From Allorhizobium pseudoryzae (lineage in GTDB: Bacteria; Pseudomonadota; Alphaproteobacteria; Rhizobiales; Rhizobiaceae), in NCBI RefSeq assembly GCF_011046245.1, contig NZ_CP049241.1, positions 3,488,001 through 3,552,000 of the forward strand: a stretch of DNA of 64,000 nt. The letters are read 5' to 3'. A program made the translations under genes and the position numbers. Under the pieces are notes generated by a model, which was not told where the DNA came from, did not search any database, and was given only the letters and a program-made list of their open reading frames with translations. Shown in pieces: positions 44,690-53,245 of the stretch. The first letter of the stretch is position 1. The number at the start of each line of letters is the position of its first letter.

Positions 44690-44988
44690 CCTACACCCGC
44701 CTCGCAGATCAGGACCTCGTCGATATCTTCGTTTATATCGGCGAGAAAGACATTATTGCCGCGAGCCGTTTTGTCCGCCAATTGGCGAGCAAAATTGGGT
44801 GGATCGCAGTCAGCGGCTTTCCCGGTGTGTCGCGTGATGATTTGCGGCCTGGACTGAAGGCACTGCCCTTTCGCAAGCGCTGTATCTATTTCCGCACGAC
44901 GCCAGATGAGGTGATCATCCTTCGCGTCCTGCACGGCCACCAGGATCTTTCGGCCGACCTTTTCGACGAAGAACAACAAGAAGACTGA
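44671..44988 (+). CDS. parE: ParE-type toxin (RelE/ParE superfamily) with non-canonical start
   Basis: The frame encodes a full ParE-like toxin of 100-105 residues: LTYTRLADQDLVDIFVYIG at the start, then GVSRDDLRPGLKALPF, and the C-terminal IILRVLHGHQDL that marks the family. ParE poisons DNA gyrase. No ATG, GTG or TTG lies between the upstream in-frame stop (44641-44643) and the conserved N-terminus. The candidates are ATT 44671, seven bases after GGGGGA, or CTG 44686, which overlaps the parD stop as CTGA. TTG 44782 would cut off the first third. A -1 slip on the A5 run at 44680-44684 would instead fuse it to ParD. Confidence 0.8.
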   Translation: MKPKKLTYTRLADQDLVDIFVYIGEKDIIAASRFVRQLASKIGWIAVSGFPGVSRDDLRPGLKALPFRKRCIYFRTTPDEVIILRVLHGHQDLSADLFDEEQQED

Positions 44989-44997
44989 TTTTTCCTC

Positions 44998-46401
44998 ATG
45001 GCAAAAACCAAGACCCAATTTGTGTGCCAGAACTGCGGCACGGTGCATACCCGCTGGGCCGGCAAGTGTGATGGCTGCGGCGAATGGAACACGATTGTCG
45101 AAGACGATCCGATGGGCGGCATCGGCGGCGGCCCCGGCAAGACACCGAAGAAGGGCCGCGCCGTGGCCCTCACCACGCTCTCCGGCGAGACCGAGGAAGC
45201 ACCCCGCGTGCAGACCGGCATCAGCGAACTTGACCGGGTGACCGGCGGCGGCTTCGTCCGCGGCTCGGCGGTCCTCGTCGGTGGCGATCCGGGCATTGGC
45301 AAATCGACGCTTTTGATGCAGGCGGCGGCGGCACTCTCGCGTGGAGGCCACCGCATCATCTATGTGTCCGGCGAAGAGGCGGTGGCGCAGGTGCGGCTGA
45401 GAGCCCAGCGGTTGGGGGCTGCCAATACCGACGTGCTGCTCGCGGCCGAAACCAATGTCGAGGATATTCTGGCAACGCTTGCCGAGGGCAAGCGGCCGGA
45501 TTTGGTCATCATCGATTCGATCCAGACGCTGTGGAGCGACACGGCCGATTCCGCCCCCGGCACCGTGACGCAGGTGCGCACCGGCGTGCAGGCGATGATC
45601 CGCTTTGCCAAGCAGACGGGGGCCGCCATGGTGCTGGTCGGCCATGTGACGAAGGAGGGCCAGATCGCCGGCCCGCGCGTTGTCGAGCACATGGTCGATG
45701 CGGTGCTTTATTTCGAAGGCGACCGCGGCCACCACTACCGCATCCTGCGCACGGTGAAGAACCGCTTCGGACCGACCGACGAGATCGGCGTCTTCGAAAT
45801 GTCCGACAAGGGCCTGCGCGAGGTCTCGAACCCCTCCGAGCTTTTCCTCGGCGAGCGCAACGCCAAGGCGCCGGGCGCCGCCGTCTTCGCCGGCATGGAG
45901 GGCACGCGCCCCGTTTTGGTGGAGGTGCAGGCGCTGGTCGCCCCCACCTCGCTCGGCACGCCGCGCCGCGCCGTGGTCGGCTGGGATTCGGCCCGGCTTT
46001 CGATGATTCTCGCGGTGCTGGAGGCCCATTGCGGCGTCAAGCTCGGCCAGCATGACGTCTATCTGAATGTCGCCGGTGGCTATCGCATCACCGAGCCGGC
46101 AGCGGATGTGGCGGTCGCCGCAGCACTTGTCTCGTCGCTCGCCAACGTGCCCCTCCCCTCCGAGCGGGTCTATTTCGGCGAAGTAAGCCTCTCCGGTGCT
46201 GTCCGCCCTGTTTCGCAGACGGCGCAGCGGCTGAAGGAGGCCGAAAAGCTCGGTTTTTCCTCTGCCATGCTGCCCGCCTCCTCGGCGGAAATTCCGAAAG
46301 GCGGCAAAAAAAGATCGAGCGAGATCGAGGGCCTGCCGGATCTGGTGGTGGAAATCGCCGGATCGGCGAGGAAACTGGGGAAAGGCCAAGAGGAGGATTG
46401 A
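44998..46401 (+). CDS. radA: DNA repair protein RadA
   Basis: A 467-residue RadA/Sms. It has an N-terminal C4 zinc finger (CQNCG-x-CDGCGEW, residues 10-29), a RecA-like ATPase with Walker A GGDPGIGKSTLLMQ (about 94), the RadA-specific KNRFGPTDEIGVF (about 254), and a C-terminal Lon-like domain (about 285-450). It drives branch migration of recombination intermediates. It begins 9 bases after the toxin stop codon, so it may depend on upstream transcription. Confidence 0.96.
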   Translation: MAKTKTQFVCQNCGTVHTRWAGKCDGCGEWNTIVEDDPMGGIGGGPGKTPKKGRAVALTTLSGETEEAPRVQTGISELDRVTGGGFVRGSAVLVGGDPGIGKSTLLMQAAAALSRGGHRIIYVSGEEAVAQVRLRAQRLGAANTDVLLAAETNVEDILATLAEGKRPDLVIIDSIQTLWSDTADSAPGTVTQVRTGVQAMIRFAKQTGAAMVLVGHVTKEGQIAGPRVVEHMVDAVLYFEGDRGHHYRILRTVKNRFGPTDEIGVFEMSDKGLREVSNPSELFLGERNAKAPGAAVFAGMEGTRPVLVEVQALVAPTSLGTPRRAVVGWDSARLSMILAVLEAHCGVKLGQHDVYLNVAGGYRITEPAADVAVAAALVSSLANVPLPSERVYFGEVSLSGAVRPVSQTAQRLKEAEKLGFSSAMLPASSAEIPKGGKKRSSEIEGLPDLVVEIAGSARKLGKGQEED

Positions 46402-46528
46402 TCTTTCCCCCGCCGTTTCCCTGTTGTAAGAGGAGCGCCACGGACGGATCAGCGTTAACAGACGCTTGCCGTCCATCCACCACAGGTCCTCCCGGGTCAA
46501 CCTGGGTCATCTTGGAGTTCTTTCATTC

Positions 46529-47119
46529 ATGCCCATCACGATCTTCGACGGCATCGTCCTCGGCGTCACCCTGTTTTCGGCGGTGCTCGCCATGGTTCGC
46601 GGCTTTTCCCGCGAGGTGCTGTCGATCGCAAGCTGGGTGGGCTCGATTGCCGCGGCCTATTACCTCTATCCGCTGCTTTTGCCCTATGCCGAAAAATACA
46701 CCGCCGACCACCGCATCGCGATTGCCGGTTCGGCGGGCGTGATCTTCCTCATCGCGCTGATCGTGATCACCTTCATCACGACGCGGATTGCCGATTTCAT
46801 CATCGACAGCAGCATTGGCGCACTGGATCGCACGCTGGGCTTCCTGTTTGGCGCCGCGCGTGGCATCCTGCTGCTGGTCGTCGCAGTCGCCTTCTGGAAC
46901 TGGCTCGTTGATATCCGCCAGCAGCCGGCCTGGATCACCCAGTCGAAGTCCAAGCCGTTCCTCGATACGCTTGTCGGGCGCCTGGAAGCCGTGCTTCCGA
47001 CCGATATCGAACCGCAGATCCGGGCGCGCATCCTTGGCAAGCCAGATGCCGCGTCCACGCCTGGTACAGAACAGGCACCGTCCGATGACGCACCGGCGCC
47101 AGGTGTGACAAATAATTGA
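46529..47119 (+). CDS. cvpA: CvpA family membrane protein
   Basis: A 196-residue protein with four transmembrane helices (about residues 3-20, 28-46, 62-82, 105-125) and a hydrophilic C-terminus. ITIFDGIVLGVTLFSAVLAMVRGFSREVLSI is characteristic; only MVRGFSREVLSIASWVGS need be quoted. CvpA is linked to colicin V production, envelope homeostasis and lies before purF in many Proteobacteria, as here. Molecular function is not settled. Confidence 0.92.
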   Translation: MPITIFDGIVLGVTLFSAVLAMVRGFSREVLSIASWVGSIAAAYYLYPLLLPYAEKYTADHRIAIAGSAGVIFLIALIVITFITTRIADFIIDSSIGALDRTLGFLFGAARGILLLVVAVAFWNWLVDIRQQPAWITQSKSKPFLDTLVGRLEAVLPTDIEPQIRARILGKPDAASTPGTEQAPSDDAPAPGVTNN

Positions 47120-47183
47120 CGCTTTGTTGCAATTCTAAGGGAAGCCAAGCAACGGCGTTCGTGCTATAGAGCGCCCGAGAACG

Positions 47184-47210
47184 GGCCGGATCGGGGATTT
47201 CCCTCCGGCC
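47184..47210 (+). terminator. Strong hairpin in the cvpA-purF gap
   Basis: GGCCGGA/TCCGGCC (47184-47190 and 47204-47210) encloses GGG-attt-CCC, followed by TCTTTACGTTTTC. A smaller hairpin GCCCG-AGAA-CGGGC lies at 47173-47186. A TATAGA at 47165-47170 could be a purF -10, which would put the hairpin in the purF leader as an attenuator rather than at the end of the cvpA message. Confidence 0.45.
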
Positions 47211-47254
47211 TCTTTACGTTTTCTGACATTGCCCCTGAGGCCCAAGGACCCGCG

Positions 47255-48748
47255 ATGATGTATGAGCTGGTTTCGCAACACCTTTCCGACGATCTGGATG
47301 GCGACACGCTGCACGAAGAGTGTGGGGTGTTTGGCATTCTCGGCCACCCCGATGCGGCCACGCTGACGGCGCTTGGTCTGCACGCGCTCCAGCATCGCGG
47401 CCAGGAAGCGGCCGGCATCGTATCCTTCGACGGCAAGCAGTTCCACACCGAAAAGCACATGGGCCTGGTGGGCGACCACTACACCAATCCCGCGACGCTG
47501 GCGAAGCTGCCGGGCGCCATGGCGATCGGCCATACCCGCTATTCCACCACCGGCGAAGTGGCGCTGCGCAACGTGCAGCCGCTGTTTGCCGAACTGGAAG
47601 TCGGCGGCATCGCCGTGGCCCATAACGGCAACTTCACCAATGGCCTCACGCTGCGCCGCCAGCTGATTGCCGGGGGCGCCATCTGTCAGTCCACCTCCGA
47701 TACGGAAGTGGTGCTGCACCTGATCGCCCGTTCGCGCTACACCAATACCAGCGACCGTTTCATTGATGCCATCCGCCAGATGGAAGGCGGTTATTCGATG
47801 CTCGGCATCACCCGCACCAAGCTGATCGCCGCGCGCGATCCCACCGGCATCCGTCCGCTGGTCATGGGTGAACTCGACGGCAAGCCGATCTTCTGCTCGG
47901 AAACCTGTGCGCTCGACATTATTGGCGCAAAGTATATCCGTGACGTCGAAAACGGCGAAGTGATCATCTGCGAAATCCAGCCGGACGGCTCGATCTCGAT
48001 CGAGGAGCGCAAGGCGCCGAACGTGCAGCCGGAGCGCCTCTGCCTGTTCGAATATGTCTATTTCGCCCGCCCAGATTCGGTCGTCGGCGGCCGCTCGGTC
48101 TATGTGGCGCGCAAGAACATGGGCATCAACCTGGCAAAGGAATCGCCGGTCGAGGGCGATGTCGTGGTGCCGGTGCCGGATGGCGGCACGCCGGCGGCGC
48201 TGGGCTATGCGCAGGAAAGCGGCATTCCCTTCGAATACGGCATCATCCGCAACCATTATGTCGGCCGCACCTTCATCGAGCCGACGCAGCAGATCCGCGC
48301 CTTCGGCGTGAAGCTGAAGCATTCGGCCAACCGGGCGATGATCGAGGGCAAGCGCGTCATCCTGGTGGATGATTCGATCGTGCGCGGCACGACCTCGCTG
48401 AAGATCGTCCAGATGATCCGCGATGCGGGCGCCAAGGAAGTGCACCTGCGCGTCGCCTCGCCGATGATCTTCTTCCCCGACTTCTACGGCATCGACACGC
48501 CGGACGCGGAAAAGCTGCTCGCCAACCAGTATGACGGCGTGGAAGCCATGTGCCGCTATATCGGCGCGGATTCGCTGGCCTTCCTGACGATCAACGGGCT
48601 TTACCGCGCCGTCGGCGGCGAAGATCGCAACCCGGCCCGGCCGCAGTTCACCGACCATTATTTTACCGGCGACTACCCGACCCGCCTTCTCGACAAGGAT
48701 GGCGAGGCGATGGGCCGCAAGATCTCGGTCATGGCCAGCAACGGCTGA
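47255..48748 (+). CDS. purF: Amidophosphoribosyltransferase
   Basis: A 497-residue PurF, first enzyme of purine synthesis. The N-terminal nucleophile Cys follows a short propeptide in LHEECGVFGILG (about residue 24). The glutaminase domain is followed by the PRPP domain with VILVDDSIVRGTTSLK (about residue 367). There are two possible ATG starts side by side at 47255 and 47258. The [4Fe-4S] cysteines expected for the B. subtilis class are not obvious except C-terminal Cys in VEAMCRYIGADSLAF. Confidence 0.96.
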   Translation: MMYELVSQHLSDDLDGDTLHEECGVFGILGHPDAATLTALGLHALQHRGQEAAGIVSFDGKQFHTEKHMGLVGDHYTNPATLAKLPGAMAIGHTRYSTTGEVALRNVQPLFAELEVGGIAVAHNGNFTNGLTLRRQLIAGGAICQSTSDTEVVLHLIARSRYTNTSDRFIDAIRQMEGGYSMLGITRTKLIAARDPTGIRPLVMGELDGKPIFCSETCALDIIGAKYIRDVENGEVIICEIQPDGSISIEERKAPNVQPERLCLFEYVYFARPDSVVGGRSVYVARKNMGINLAKESPVEGDVVVPVPDGGTPAALGYAQESGIPFEYGIIRNHYVGRTFIEPTQQIRAFGVKLKHSANRAMIEGKRVILVDDSIVRGTTSLKIVQMIRDAGAKEVHLRVASPMIFFPDFYGIDTPDAEKLLANQYDGVEAMCRYIGADSLAFLTINGLYRAVGGEDRNPARPQFTDHYFTGDYPTRLLDKDGEAMGRKISVMASNG

Positions 48749-48764
48749 GACCCCGTCTCTTCGA

Positions 48765-48799
48765 AAAAGCCCCTCTGCCCGACCGGCGGAGGGGCTTTT
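48765..48799 (+). terminator. Rho-independent terminator after purF
   Basis: An 11-bp perfect stem AAAAGCCCCTC/GAGGGGCTTTT with a 13-base loop, 16 bases after the stop. Both flanks are A/T rich, so it can work in either direction. Confidence 0.85.
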
Positions 48800-48957
48800 C
48801 GCGTTTCAGGGCCGGGCGATGTCGCTGCGTCATCCCGGCGCAACCCCTTGCGCCGGGCCATGCCCTGTGACAAGCACGAACAAACTTTGGAAGGGGCAAC
48901 GAGCCTCTTGTCGGGAGAGTGGCGGACGAAGGTCTGCCGGGCAGAGGTGGAGAGTAG

Positions 48958-49698
48958 ATGAGCATCGACCTGACGGGCAAAATCGCGCTGGTGACCGGCG
49001 CCTCGCGCGGCATCGGCTATTTCACGGCACTGGCGCTCGCCAAAGCCGGTGCGCATGTGATTGCCTGCGCCCGCACCGTCGGCGCTCTGGAAGAACTCGA
49101 TGACCAGATCCAGGCGGCCGGCGGCACGGCAACGCTCGTTCCCTTCGACCTCACCGACATGACCGCCATCGACCGGCTGGGTGCCTCGATCTACGAGCGC
49201 TGGGGCAAGCTCGACATTCTGGTGGCCAATGCCAGTATTCTGGGTGTCATTTCGCCGGTCGGCCATATCGAGGCCAAAGTGTTCGACAAGGTGATGCTGA
49301 CCAATGTGACGGCCACCTGGCGGCTGATCCGCTCGGTCGAACCGCTGCTTCTGAAGTCCGAGGCCGGGCGTGCGCTGCTGCTCTCCTCCGGCGTCGCCAC
49401 CGATGCCCGCGCCTTCTGGGGCGCCTATGCGGCCTCCAAGGCGGCCGTCGAAATGCTGGGCCGCACCTGGGCTGCGGAAACCGAGCAGACGAAACTGCGG
49501 GTCATCAACGTCAACCCCGGCGCCACCCGCACCGCCATGCGGGCGCAGGCCATGCCCGGCGAAGATCCGGCCACCCTGCCCCACCCGTCCGAGGTCGCCG
49601 AGAAGCTGCTGCCGCTCTGTTCAGAGCAGATGACGGAGACCGGCCGGCTCTACGTCGTGCGCAAGGAAAAGTTCGTCGATTACCGCCTGCCGGAATAG
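48958..49698 (+). CDS. Short-chain dehydrogenase/reductase
   Basis: A 246-residue classical SDR. The cofactor loop TGASRGIGYFTA (about residue 14), NAS motif in ILVANASILG and the catalytic YAASK (about 158) are intact. The sequence resembles the YciK-like group. GGAGAG lies 5 bases before the ATG. It is followed closely by a DMT exporter gene. Substrate unknown. Confidence 0.9.
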   Translation: MSIDLTGKIALVTGASRGIGYFTALALAKAGAHVIACARTVGALEELDDQIQAAGGTATLVPFDLTDMTAIDRLGASIYERWGKLDILVANASILGVISPVGHIEAKVFDKVMLTNVTATWRLIRSVEPLLLKSEAGRALLLSSGVATDARAFWGAYAASKAAVEMLGRTWAAETEQTKLRVINVNPGATRTAMRAQAMPGEDPATLPHPSEVAEKLLPLCSEQMTETGRLYVVRKEKFVDYRLPE

Positions 49699-49726
49699 AA
49701 CCCGGCACCACCTAAAGCTTCCCCTC

Positions 49727-50614
49727 ATGCGTCTTCGCGATCTTGCCGCCTACCTGTTCCTTGCCATTGCCTGGGGCTTTTCCTTCCTGCTGCTTCTGAA
49801 GGTAGTGGCGGCCTTCGGCTGGGTGGGTGCGGTCACCTTCCGCTGCTTTATCGCGGCCGCGATCCTGATCCTGATGGCGCGGCTGACGCGGCGCCGGCTT
49901 GTCTTTCCCGCCAGGTTCATGCCGCTCGTAGTCGTCGGCGCCACGACGGTGGCCGGGCAACTGATCGGGCTTTCCTATGCGACGCCGCGGATCGGCACGG
50001 CGATGGCGGCGATCTTTGTCGCGTCCATCCCGCTGTTTTCCATGGTGATTTCGAGGTTTTGGGGGCTTGAGGCAATCACGCCGGCGCGGGTGCTGGGCCT
50101 GACGCTCGGCACGATCGGGCTCCTGATGCTGGTCGGCTTTCCGGCCGTTCCGGTCACGCCGACCTTCCTGCTCGGCTGTGCGGCCATGCTGTTTTCCACC
50201 TTCTCCGCCGCCTTCGGCAGCAATTATGCCAGCCGCCACCTCGCCGGCACCGGGCCCTGGGAGGTCACGATCGGCGCCTTTCTCTCCGGCGGGCTCATCG
50301 CGCTCCCACTGATTGCGGTCGTTCCGGTACCGGGCGCGCCGCAGCCGATCGATTACCTTTATCTCGTGGCGCTGGCCGGGCTGATGAGCGCGCTGACCTA
50401 TGTGCTCTATTTCGGCCTCGTCTCCTCGATCGGCGCGACACGGGCGATCAGCGTGGAATTTGCCGTGACGGTCGTTGCCGTGCTGGTCGGTGCGCTGGTG
50501 CTCGACGAACCGTTGAGCCTGATGCAGATCGCCGGCGGGGCGGTGATCATTGCCGGCTGCGCGCTGGTGCTGGGGCTGATGCCGGCCAAGGCAAAGATCC
50601 CGCTGCAGCCATAG
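49727..50614 (+). CDS. DMT superfamily transporter (EamA domains)
   Basis: A 295-residue membrane protein with ten predicted helices in two EamA repeats (about residues 8-140 and 150-285). LGTIGLLMLVGF and SIGATRAISVEFAVTVVAVLVGALVLDEPL (the part TRAISVEFAVTVVAVL) mark the second half of each repeat. It probably exports a metabolite or amino acid. It begins 28 bases after the SDR gene and may be in one transcript with it. Confidence 0.88.
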   Translation: MRLRDLAAYLFLAIAWGFSFLLLLKVVAAFGWVGAVTFRCFIAAAILILMARLTRRRLVFPARFMPLVVVGATTVAGQLIGLSYATPRIGTAMAAIFVASIPLFSMVISRFWGLEAITPARVLGLTLGTIGLLMLVGFPAVPVTPTFLLGCAAMLFSTFSAAFGSNYASRHLAGTGPWEVTIGAFLSGGLIALPLIAVVPVPGAPQPIDYLYLVALAGLMSALTYVLYFGLVSSIGATRAISVEFAVTVVAVLVGALVLDEPLSLMQIAGGAVIIAGCALVLGLMPAKAKIPLQP

Positions 50615-50694
50615 GCCACCGCGGTGGTGCAAGATCTGCGGATGAATATTTCATCCGGCAGCCGATGGGCGAACATTTCCGCCTTGCCCTCCCC

Positions 50695-50723
50695 TTGACC
50701 GTATCCCGGTTCGGCGCCATAAG
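50695..50723 (+). promoter_or_regulatory. cysS promoter
   Basis: TTGACC (50695-50700), exactly 17 bp, CATAAG (50718-50723), with CC before the -35. It is the best sigma-70 match seen in the window. The start site is expected at about 50729-50733, at or just before the ATG of the leader ORF. Confidence 0.7.
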
Positions 50724-50732
50724 CTTTGGCCC

Positions 50733-50777
50733 ATGAACACGGCCCTCTGCACCATCTGCGGGATCATTATTCGCTAG
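50733..50777 (+). CDS. Putative cysS leader peptide with two cysteine codons
   Basis: ATG 50733 to TAG 50775-50777 encodes [14 protein letters not shown] (14 residues), too short for standard gene callers. TGC cysteine codons are at 50748-50750 and 50757-50759. The ORF begins within a few bases of the predicted transcript start, so it would be read from a leaderless or nearly leaderless mRNA, as known for the S. meliloti trpE(G) leader. It precedes the gene for cysteinyl-tRNA synthetase, so stalling at Cys codons would report a shortage of Cys-tRNA. This is an inference from sequence. Confidence 0.5.
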   Translation: MNTALCTICGIIIR

Positions 50778-50786
50778 CATTTTGCT

Positions 50787-50866
50787 GGCCGGCCGTTCTC
50801 GTCTCTCGAAAGCCACAAGAAGACACAGAACCGGTCCGGCCGGTTCCAGTGCGTTTCGGGAGACGA
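50787..50866 (+). promoter_or_regulatory. Candidate translational attenuator of cysS
   Basis: Arm TCGTCTCTCGAAA (50799-50811) pairs with TTTCGGGAGACGA (50854-50866): 13 bp with one G-U, covering the cysS Shine-Dalgarno GGGAGA (50858-50863). It encloses hairpin GAACCGG/CCGGTTC (50828-50834, 50840-50846). A third segment CCGGCC (50789-50794) can pair with GGCCGG (50838-50843), which breaks the inner hairpin and cannot coexist with the outer helix except as a pseudoknot. A ribosome at the leader stop codon would cover the third segment; one stalled at the Cys codons would leave it free. Confidence 0.5.
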
Positions 50867-50871
50867 CATCG

Positions 50872-52449
50872 ATGAGCCACACGCTCAAGCTCTATAATAC
50901 GCTGACCCGTGACAAGGCGGTGTTCCAGCCGATCGACCCGAACAATGTGCGCATGTATGTCTGCGGCCCAACCGTCTACGACTATGCCCATATCGGCAAT
51001 GCGCGGCCGGTGATCGTCTTCGACGTGCTCTACCGTCTGCTGCGGCACCTCCATGGCGAGGAGCACGTGACCTATGCCCGCAACATCACCGACGTGGACG
51101 ACAAGATCAATGCGCGGGCGCTGCGGGATTTCGGGCCCAAGATCGCCGATGGCTCGATGAGCCTCAACGAGGCCATCCGGGCCGTGACCGGCAAGACGGA
51201 AAGCCAGTTCCAGGCGGATGTGAAGGCGCTCGGCTGCCTGGAGCCGACACATCAGCCGCGCGCGACCGACAACATTCCGCAAATGATCGAGATCATCCAG
51301 CGCCTGCTGACCCAGGGCCATGCCTATGTGGCCAAGGGTTCGGAGGGCCACGAGGTTCTGTTTGCCACCGCCTCCATGGCCGATTATGGCCAGCTCTCCA
51401 AGCGCCGGCTGGAAGACCAGCAGGCCGGCGCGCGCGTTGCCGTCGAAGCCCACAAAATGAACCCCGGCGATTTCGTGCTGTGGAAACAGTCTGCCGACAC
51501 CGAACCCGGTTGGGCGGCCGACTTTGCTTTCGAGGGTCAACGCTTTGCGATCTATGGCCGCCCGGGCTGGCATATCGAATGCTCGGCCATGTCCAACCGC
51601 TATCTGTGGGAAGAGATCAAGGACAGGCTTTCGCCCCAGGGAAAAGCCCGCCCGCATGAATTCGACATCCACGGCGGCGGCCTTGACCTGATCTTCCCGC
51701 ACCACGAAAACGAGATCGCCCAGTCCTGCTGCGCCTACGACACCGACGTGATGGCCAATGTGTGGATGCACAACGGCTTCGTGCAGGTCGAAGGCCGCAA
51801 GATGTCGAAATCGGACGGCAATTTCGTCACCATCCATGAGTTGCTGGAGACGGAGACGTTCGGCGGCCGCAAATGGCCGGGCGAAGTGCTGCGGCTGGCC
51901 ATGCTGATGACGCATTACCGCGAGCCGATCGACTTTTCGGTGAAGCGGCTGGAAGAGGCCCTCGCAGTTCTCACGCGCTGGGAGCGTATTGCCAAGGAAA
52001 CCGATGTAGTCGTTGGTGAACCAGATGAGGAGTTTTTGGCGCTGATTGCAGATGATCTTAAAACTGCTGAAGCGATCAAACGCATTCATGAGCTGATGAA
52101 TCTCAGTCAGTTCTCCGACCCAGCTTTGCCAAAAGATGCTGCCGCCGGTAGTCTAGGTTTTGGTCCCGGTTTCACTGGTTTTTCATCTAAGGACGAAAGA
52201 AAGGCATCCATCGCAGCCGGCCTGGCATGTGCACAGATGCTGGGCATATCGGTTGTGCGAGAAACTTCGGACCACATCTCCGCCGCAGTGCAGGCTCGTG
52301 TCGATGTGCGCCTTGAACTCCTCAAAGCCAAAAACTTCGCCGAAGCCGACCGCATCCGCAACGAACTGGCGGAAAAGGGCATCCAGTTGAAGGATGGCAA
52401 GGATCCCGCAACAGGCGAACGCGTGACGACCTGGGAGGTGAAGCGGTAA
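50872..52449 (+). CDS. cysS: Cysteinyl-tRNA synthetase
   Basis: A 525-residue class I synthetase charging tRNA-Cys. Start at ATG 50872 ([11 protein letters not shown]) with GGGAGA upstream; 30 earlier codons are leader. Motifs: [18 protein letters not shown] (HIGH-like, about residue 27), zinc ligands in HIECSAM and [14 protein letters not shown] (about 306), and the C-terminal [21 protein letters not shown]. It is about 60 residues longer than E. coli CysS. Codons for residues about 383-443 (52021-52200) are only about 47% G+C, unlike the rest of the gene. Confidence 0.96.
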   Translation: MSHTLKLYNTLTRDKAVFQPIDPNNVRMYVCGPTVYDYAHIGNARPVIVFDVLYRLLRHLHGEEHVTYARNITDVDDKINARALRDFGPKIADGSMSLNEAIRAVTGKTESQFQADVKALGCLEPTHQPRATDNIPQMIEIIQRLLTQGHAYVAKGSEGHEVLFATASMADYGQLSKRRLEDQQAGARVAVEAHKMNPGDFVLWKQSADTEPGWAADFAFEGQRFAIYGRPGWHIECSAMSNRYLWEEIKDRLSPQGKARPHEFDIHGGGLDLIFPHHENEIAQSCCAYDTDVMANVWMHNGFVQVEGRKMSKSDGNFVTIHELLETETFGGRKWPGEVLRLAMLMTHYREPIDFSVKRLEEALAVLTRWERIAKETDVVVGEPDEEFLALIADDLKTAEAIKRIHELMNLSQFSDPALPKDAAAGSLGFGPGFTGFSSKDERKASIAAGLACAQMLGISVVRETSDHISAAVQARVDVRLELLKAKNFAEADRIRNELAEKGIQLKDGKDPATGERVTTWEVKR

Positions 52450-52475
52450 CATGCTTGCCCTGCTGCACGGCCATA

Positions 52476-52761
52476 CCCCCCTCTGCCCTGCCGGGCATCT
52501 CCCCCACACGGGGGGAGATCGGGATGCCGTGCGCGCGCTGCCTCACTCGAAGCGGCATTTGACGGGCCGGGTCTCAGCAAGACGTGTTTGCCGCATTCTA
52601 CTGGACAGGTTGGCCTGCAGGGCACCACTGTCACCAACCGCGGCTTGCGAGACGTCGGTTCCCCACTTCACGGACTCTCGCCACGCAGATTGGGGCAGAA
52701 CGGCCGCCTCTCTGCCGATCTCCCCCCGTGTGGGGGAGATGGCCGGCAGGCCAGAGGGGGG
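52476..52761. repeat. Type A element, copy 2 (286 bp, upstream of the DUF559 gene)
   Basis: Terminal inverted repeats of about 47 bp (52476-52522 and 52715-52761) as in the element at 760-979, with a different core of about 190 bp. The whole element is nearly identical to that at 53246-53531: same orientation, offset exactly 770 bp, six mismatches over 52475-52769. It holds no credible ORF. With the bases up to 52855 it makes up the 406-bp gap after cysS. Confidence 0.9.
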
Positions 52762-52855
52762 TACCCCGCAGGACAACGCCAAGATAGCGCCCCTTGCAAC
52801 TCTCCGCTGCAAAAGCCAGTCTACCGCACCGTCAACCTCGTTACCGGCACTCACC

Positions 52856-53221
52856 ATGCCCCATACGCCGATTCCGCCTCTGCGTCGTGCCAATGCCAAG
52901 CGCATGCGCAAGGCAATGACAGACGCGGAGCTGAAACTCTGGAATGCGATACGCGCGCACCGGCTGGAGGGGCTCGGCTTCAGACGGCAGGTTCCGATTG
53001 CCGGTTACATCGTGGACTTCGCCTGCCCGGATGAGCGGCTGATTGTCGAGCTGGATGGTAGCCAGCATGCGGAAGATCAAGCCCTCCGTTATGATGCCGC
53101 CCGAACGGCACGGCTGGAGGCCGATGGCTGGATTGTGCTGCGCTTCTGGAATGATGACGTTCTGACGGATCTCGATCATGTGTGCCTCCACATCCTGACC
53201 GTCATCGGGAGGGGGCGCTGA
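52856..53221 (+). CDS. DUF559 domain protein (Vsr-like/REase-like nuclease fold)
   Basis: A 121-residue protein starting at ATG 52856 (MPHTPIPPLRRANAK); the upstream frame crosses the repeat and is not coding. The DUF559 pattern is complete: LRRQMTDAELKLWNAIR-like N-terminus, GFRRQVPIAGYIVDFACPD with the catalytic-type Asp, LIVELDGSQHAE with a Glu and Asp, and WIVLRFWNDDVL. The fold is that of very-short-patch-repair and related nucleases, but biological roles are mostly unknown. It is bracketed by two direct copies of the type A element. Confidence 0.85.
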   Translation: MPHTPIPPLRRANAKRMRKAMTDAELKLWNAIRAHRLEGLGFRRQVPIAGYIVDFACPDERLIVELDGSQHAEDQALRYDAARTARLEADGWIVLRFWNDDVLTDLDHVCLHILTVIGRGR

Positions 53222-53245
53222 TGGGTGCGTGCGGCGGGCGTCAAA

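Noticed and set aside
44782..44988. Short toxin ORF starting at TTG 44782
   Set aside because: This start would remove the conserved first third of ParE, which is open and well matched upstream; an earlier non-canonical start is more likely.
52584..52787. Repeated open frames inside the type A elements (also 53354-53809)
   Set aside because: They arise from the duplicated element, run out of it into unrelated sequence, and have no ribosome site or family match.
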